Source: Pseudomonas gessardii (GTDB lineage: Bacteria > Pseudomonadota > Gammaproteobacteria > Pseudomonadales > Pseudomonadaceae). From it: DNA of 64,000 bases. A program made the position numbers and the translations under genes. Positions 60,815 through 64,000 of the stretch are shown one piece after another; position 1 is the stretch's first letter, and the number at the start of each line of letters is the position of its first letter. The notes beneath the pieces were generated by a model. It was not told the DNA's origin. It saw only the letters and a program-made list of their open reading frames with translations, and did not search any database. The stretch spans positions 62,001 to 126,000 of the forward strand of contig NZ_MNPU01000005.1 of the NCBI RefSeq assembly GCF_001983165.1. Reading direction: 5' to 3'.

Positions 60815-60830
60815 TGCAGGGAACTTGCCA
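60815..60830 (-). promoter_or_regulatory. Candidate sigma-54 promoter of phaC1
   Basis: Minus-strand TGGCAAGTTCCCTGCA keeps GG/GC at RpoN spacing, with two mismatches to consensus. The dyad CTGCAT-CGTCAA-ATGCAG (60802-60819 region) touches the -12 box and may be a regulator site. Sigma-54-type sequences are reported before phaC1 in other pseudomonads. Confidence 0.55.
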
Positions 60831-60947
60831 GATCCATTGGTTACCCGAGTTTAATTTTTTTCGCAAGCGGACCAATCTTTGATCACACCACAGGGCATTC
60901 AAGCAGATGAAATTAGAAAATGCCCACTAATGAGCAACAGGCTTGAG

Positions 60948-61325
60948 CTAGAGCATCAGCTTGATGACGGACTGGCTCGGGTCGCGGGTTTTTCCGGCGG
61001 CCTTGAGCTCGGCAAGATAGTCGGCCCACAACGCGTCCTGACGTACGGCGAGTTGGTAGAGATAGTCCCAGGTGAACAGTCCGCTGTCATGACCGTCGTC
61101 GAAGGTCAATTTCAGTGCGTACTGCCCGGCAGGTTCGATCTTGGTCAGGCCGACATTCAGCTTGCCAAATTGCAGGATCGGCTTGCCGTGGCCCTGGACC
61201 TCGGCGGAGGGAGAGTGCACCCGTAGCAGTTCGGCGCTCAGGTGATAGACCTCGTCGGGGCCGTAGGTCAGCGAGAGGGTCTTGGAGGCTTTGTGCAGGT
61301 TGATGGCGGTGGGCAGTTTGGTCAT
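60948..61325 (-). CDS. DUF971 domain protein (gamma-butyrobetaine-hydroxylase N-terminal-like)
   Basis: 125 residues covering the whole DUF971 domain: LSLTYGPDEVYHLSAELLRVHSPSAEVQGHG and PAGQYALKLTFDDGHDSGLFTWDYLYQL. Stand-alone proteins of this family are suspected to act near Fe-S or carnitine metabolism, but no role is proven. ATG 61325, after GAGCGGTTCCCCAA. It lies between hslU and phaC1. Confidence 0.88.
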   Translation of the reverse strand: MTKLPTAINLHKASKTLSLTYGPDEVYHLSAELLRVHSPSAEVQGHGKPILQFGKLNVGLTKIEPAGQYALKLTFDDGHDSGLFTWDYLYQLAVRQDALWADYLAELKAAGKTRDPSQSVIKLML

Positions 61326-61370
61326 TTGGGGAACCGCTCAGAGATGATCCTGAAGGAACCGGCTTTAAAA

Positions 61371-61490
61371 TGTGGGAGCGGGCTTGTGTAGGAGCTGGCT
61401 TGCCTGCGATGGCATCACTGCGGTGTTTCTGACACCACGCGGCGATCCCATCGCGGGCAAGCCCGGCTCCCACACAAGCCCGCTCCCACA
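61371..61490. repeat. Nested REPIN between the DUF971 gene and hslU
   Basis: The outer ends (TGTGGGAGCGGGCTTG and its inverse) enclose a complete inner REPIN (61387 to about 61474) whose left REP is the T-subtype and right REP the G-subtype. Same architecture as at 9866. Confidence 0.87.
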
Positions 61491-61518
61491 TTAAAGCAGA
61501 GCGGTTCCTGTGTGAGGC

Positions 61519-62856
<1,338 letters not shown>

Positions 62857-62894
62857 AGTGGTGTGTGGTCCTCAAGCAGGAAAAAGCCGACGGC

Positions 62895-63425
62895 TTATTC
62901 CGCGAGGTCCTGCTCCTCAATGGTCAGGTTGTGGTTGGTAAACACGCAGATATCGCCAGCGATACCGAGGGCGGTCTCGACGATTTCCCGGGCAGACAGG
63001 TCGGTTTTCTTCAGCAAGGCACTGGCGGCGGCCTGGGCATAGCCACCGCCGGAACCCATGGCGATCAGGCCGTTCTCGGGCTCCACCACGTCACCGTTGC
63101 CGGTGATGATCAGGGATGCGTCTTTGTTGGCGACGGCAAGCATGGCTTCGAGGCGGCTGAGGGAGCGGTCGGTGCGCCACTCCTTGGCCAGTTCGACAGC
63201 GGCGCGCACCAGATGGCCCTGGTGTTTTTCCAGCTGGCCTTCAAAGCGTTCAAACAGGGTAAAGGCGTCAGCGGTGGCCCCTGCAAAACCGGCGAGGACC
63301 TGGCCGTGGTACAGGCGGCGCACTTTTTTGGCGTTGCCTTTCATCACGGTATTGCCAAGGGAAACCTGGCCGTCGCCGCCCATGACGACTTTGCCGTGGC
63401 GACGAACTGAAACGATGGTGGTCAA
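62895..63425 (-). CDS. hslV: ATP-dependent protease peptidase subunit HslV
   Basis: 176 residues. After removal of the first Met the catalytic Thr is exposed (M-T-T-I-V-S-V-R-R). Further blocks are [18 protein letters not shown] and AIGSGG-like AMGSGGGYA. The start is TTG at 63425: it is the only codon giving the conserved Met-Thr-Thr end, with GGAG upstream. A longer frame from an ATG would bury the nucleophile. First gene of hslVU, with a heat-shock promoter about 50 bases upstream. Confidence 0.95.
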   Translation of the reverse strand: MTTIVSVRRHGKVVMGGDGQVSLGNTVMKGNAKKVRRLYHGQVLAGFAGATADAFTLFERFEGQLEKHQGHLVRAAVELAKEWRTDRSLSRLEAMLAVANKDASLIITGNGDVVEPENGLIAMGSGGGYAQAAASALLKKTDLSAREIVETALGIAGDICVFTNHNLTIEEQDLAE

Positions 63426-63471
63426 GGGGAGAGTCTCCACGCTGCGGGGCGAAAATGCCCTGATGGAACTC

Positions 63472-63499
63472 ATATGGGGGTGGTGGGGGAGATTTCAAC
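63472..63499 (-). promoter_or_regulatory. Sigma-32 (heat-shock) promoter of hslVU
   Basis: Minus strand: GTTGAAA, 13 bases, CCCCATAT. Both boxes and spacing fit RpoH (CTTGAAA-N11-16-CCCCATnT). Start would be about 40 bases before the hslV TTG. hslVU is a sigma-32 operon in E. coli. Confidence 0.78.
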
Positions 63500-63568
63500 C
63501 GTAGGGCGGGTGTGCGGACGAGTGGTGTCTGGCGGGCCGGCACAAGCTCAAGAGCACTATAAAACCAA

Positions 63569-63658
63569 TGTGGGAGCTGGCTTGCCTGCGATAGCGGTGC
63601 ACCCGTCACTGAAAATATTGACTGATACACCGTCATCGCAGGCAAGCCAGCTCCCACA
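63569..63658. repeat. REPIN upstream of hslVU
   Basis: Both ends of the GGAGCTGGCTTGCCTGCGAT subtype; the centre carries ATATTGACTGATACACC, close to the centre of the REPIN at 33217. Confidence 0.88.
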
Positions 63659-63680
63659 TCTGATCCATGTTACCTGTGGC

Positions 63681-64000
63681 TCAACGGCTCTGGCGTTGTT
63701 GTAACAACAGGTTGCTAAAGCCCGCGCCTGCCAGTTGTTTCTGCGCCACGGTCAGTTGTTCGCGGTTGCTGAACGGCCCCACCAGCACGCGATACCAGGT
63801 CGCTTCCTTTACGGTCCCGGACTCCACCGTCACCGTCTGCCCCAGCAGGATAATCTGCGCGCGCACCCGATCCGCATCCGCCTGCTTGGGGAACGAGCCC
63901 GCCTGCAGGAAGAACTTGGTCACCGGCGCCGCCTTGGTGGTGGCGACCGGTGGTGCCGGCGGCGGGGTAATCCCGGCCAGCGCCGCCTGGGCCCGCGCGG
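63681..64000 (-). CDS. SPOR-domain protein (FtsN-like), C-terminal part
   Basis: The frame is open to the window edge, so the N-terminus lies beyond base 64000. What is visible is a Pro/Ala-rich linker (about 35 residues, ITPPPAPPVATT) and then a complete SPOR domain: FFLQAGSFPKQADADRVRAQI, YRVLVGPFSNREQL, ending LLLQQRQSR. SPOR domains bind denuded septal peptidoglycan. In Pseudomonas the gene next to hslV encodes a membrane-anchored FtsN-like protein, which fits. A start inside the visible part is not credible because the SPOR domain would lose its linker and anchor. Confidence 0.85.
   Translation of the reverse strand, partial: ARAQAALAGITPPPAPPVATTKAAPVTKFFLQAGSFPKQADADRVRAQIILLGQTVTVESGTVKEATWYRVLVGPFSNREQLTVAQKQLAGAGFSNLLLQQRQSR

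Noticed and set aside
63681..63923. A complete 80-residue SPOR protein starting at an internal GTG
   Set aside because: The same frame continues upstream through a typical Pro/Ala linker to the edge of the window, so the gene is truncated by the window, not short.

Overview
The window is a gene-dense, GC-rich stretch of chromosome from a Pseudomonas, most probably of the P. fluorescens group. This rests on the gene content (hutFCDU-HTIG, phaC1ZC2D with phaIF, mdoGH, glnA-thiI-typA), on the abundance of Pseudomonas-type REP/REPIN repeats, and on a gene order that matches, as far as I can recall it, the order around glnA-fbp-hut-mdoGH-tat-ubi-pha-hslVU in other pseudomonads. I saw no rRNA, tRNA, prophage, insertion sequence or CRISPR array. 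Almost everything is core housekeeping or central metabolism.

Layout. 1-1.3 kb: end of a lyase gene and a SAM methyltransferase. 1.4-6.6 kb: glnA (minus) divergent from thiI and typA. 6.7-10 kb: a Cys-cluster protein and glycogen phosphorylase. 10-14.4 kb: a coupled pair of DUF2339 and DUF3999 envelope genes. 14.5-17 kb: fbp, a small antitoxin-like gene, a lipoprotein and a lipocalin. 17.1-33.2 kb: the complete histidine-utilisation (hut) locus with its repressor, five-step pathway enzymes, three transport systems and a degenerate ammonia-lyase paralogue. 33.4-39.4 kb: proline iminopeptidase, dtd and the osmoregulated periplasmic glucan genes mdoGH. 39.6-43.3 kb: a polar amino-acid ABC transporter with two binding proteins. 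43.3-47.3 kb: two chemoreceptors in tandem. 47.4-53.4 kb, all minus strand: rsmE, tatCBA, hisE, hisI, ubiB, ubiJ, ubiE. 53.6-60.7 kb: the medium-chain polyhydroxyalkanoate (PHA) cluster. 60.9-64 kb: a DUF971 protein, hslUV and the C-terminal part of a SPOR-domain protein.

How the genes work together. Carbon and nitrogen control is the common thread. glnA has a clear sigma-54 promoter with an NtrC-type site upstream. hutU has a sigma-54 promoter whose start point is covered by a HutC operator. The phaC1 leader carries a candidate sigma-54 promoter and an A-rich Hfq/Crc-type motif. The hut enzymes turn histidine into glutamate: HutH2, HutU, HutI, then HutF plus HutG. The pha genes make, coat and mobilise storage polymer. 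hslV has a well-formed heat-shock (sigma-32) promoter.

No wholly new system is evident. The strongest oddities are a HutH paralogue lacking exactly the Ala-Ser-Gly triad that makes the MIO cofactor, twelve REP-derived inverted repeats (two nested, two inside-out with a shared palindromic centre), an orphan antitoxin-like gene that ends inside the fbp terminator, and a duplicated binding-protein gene that kept a copy of its promoter.
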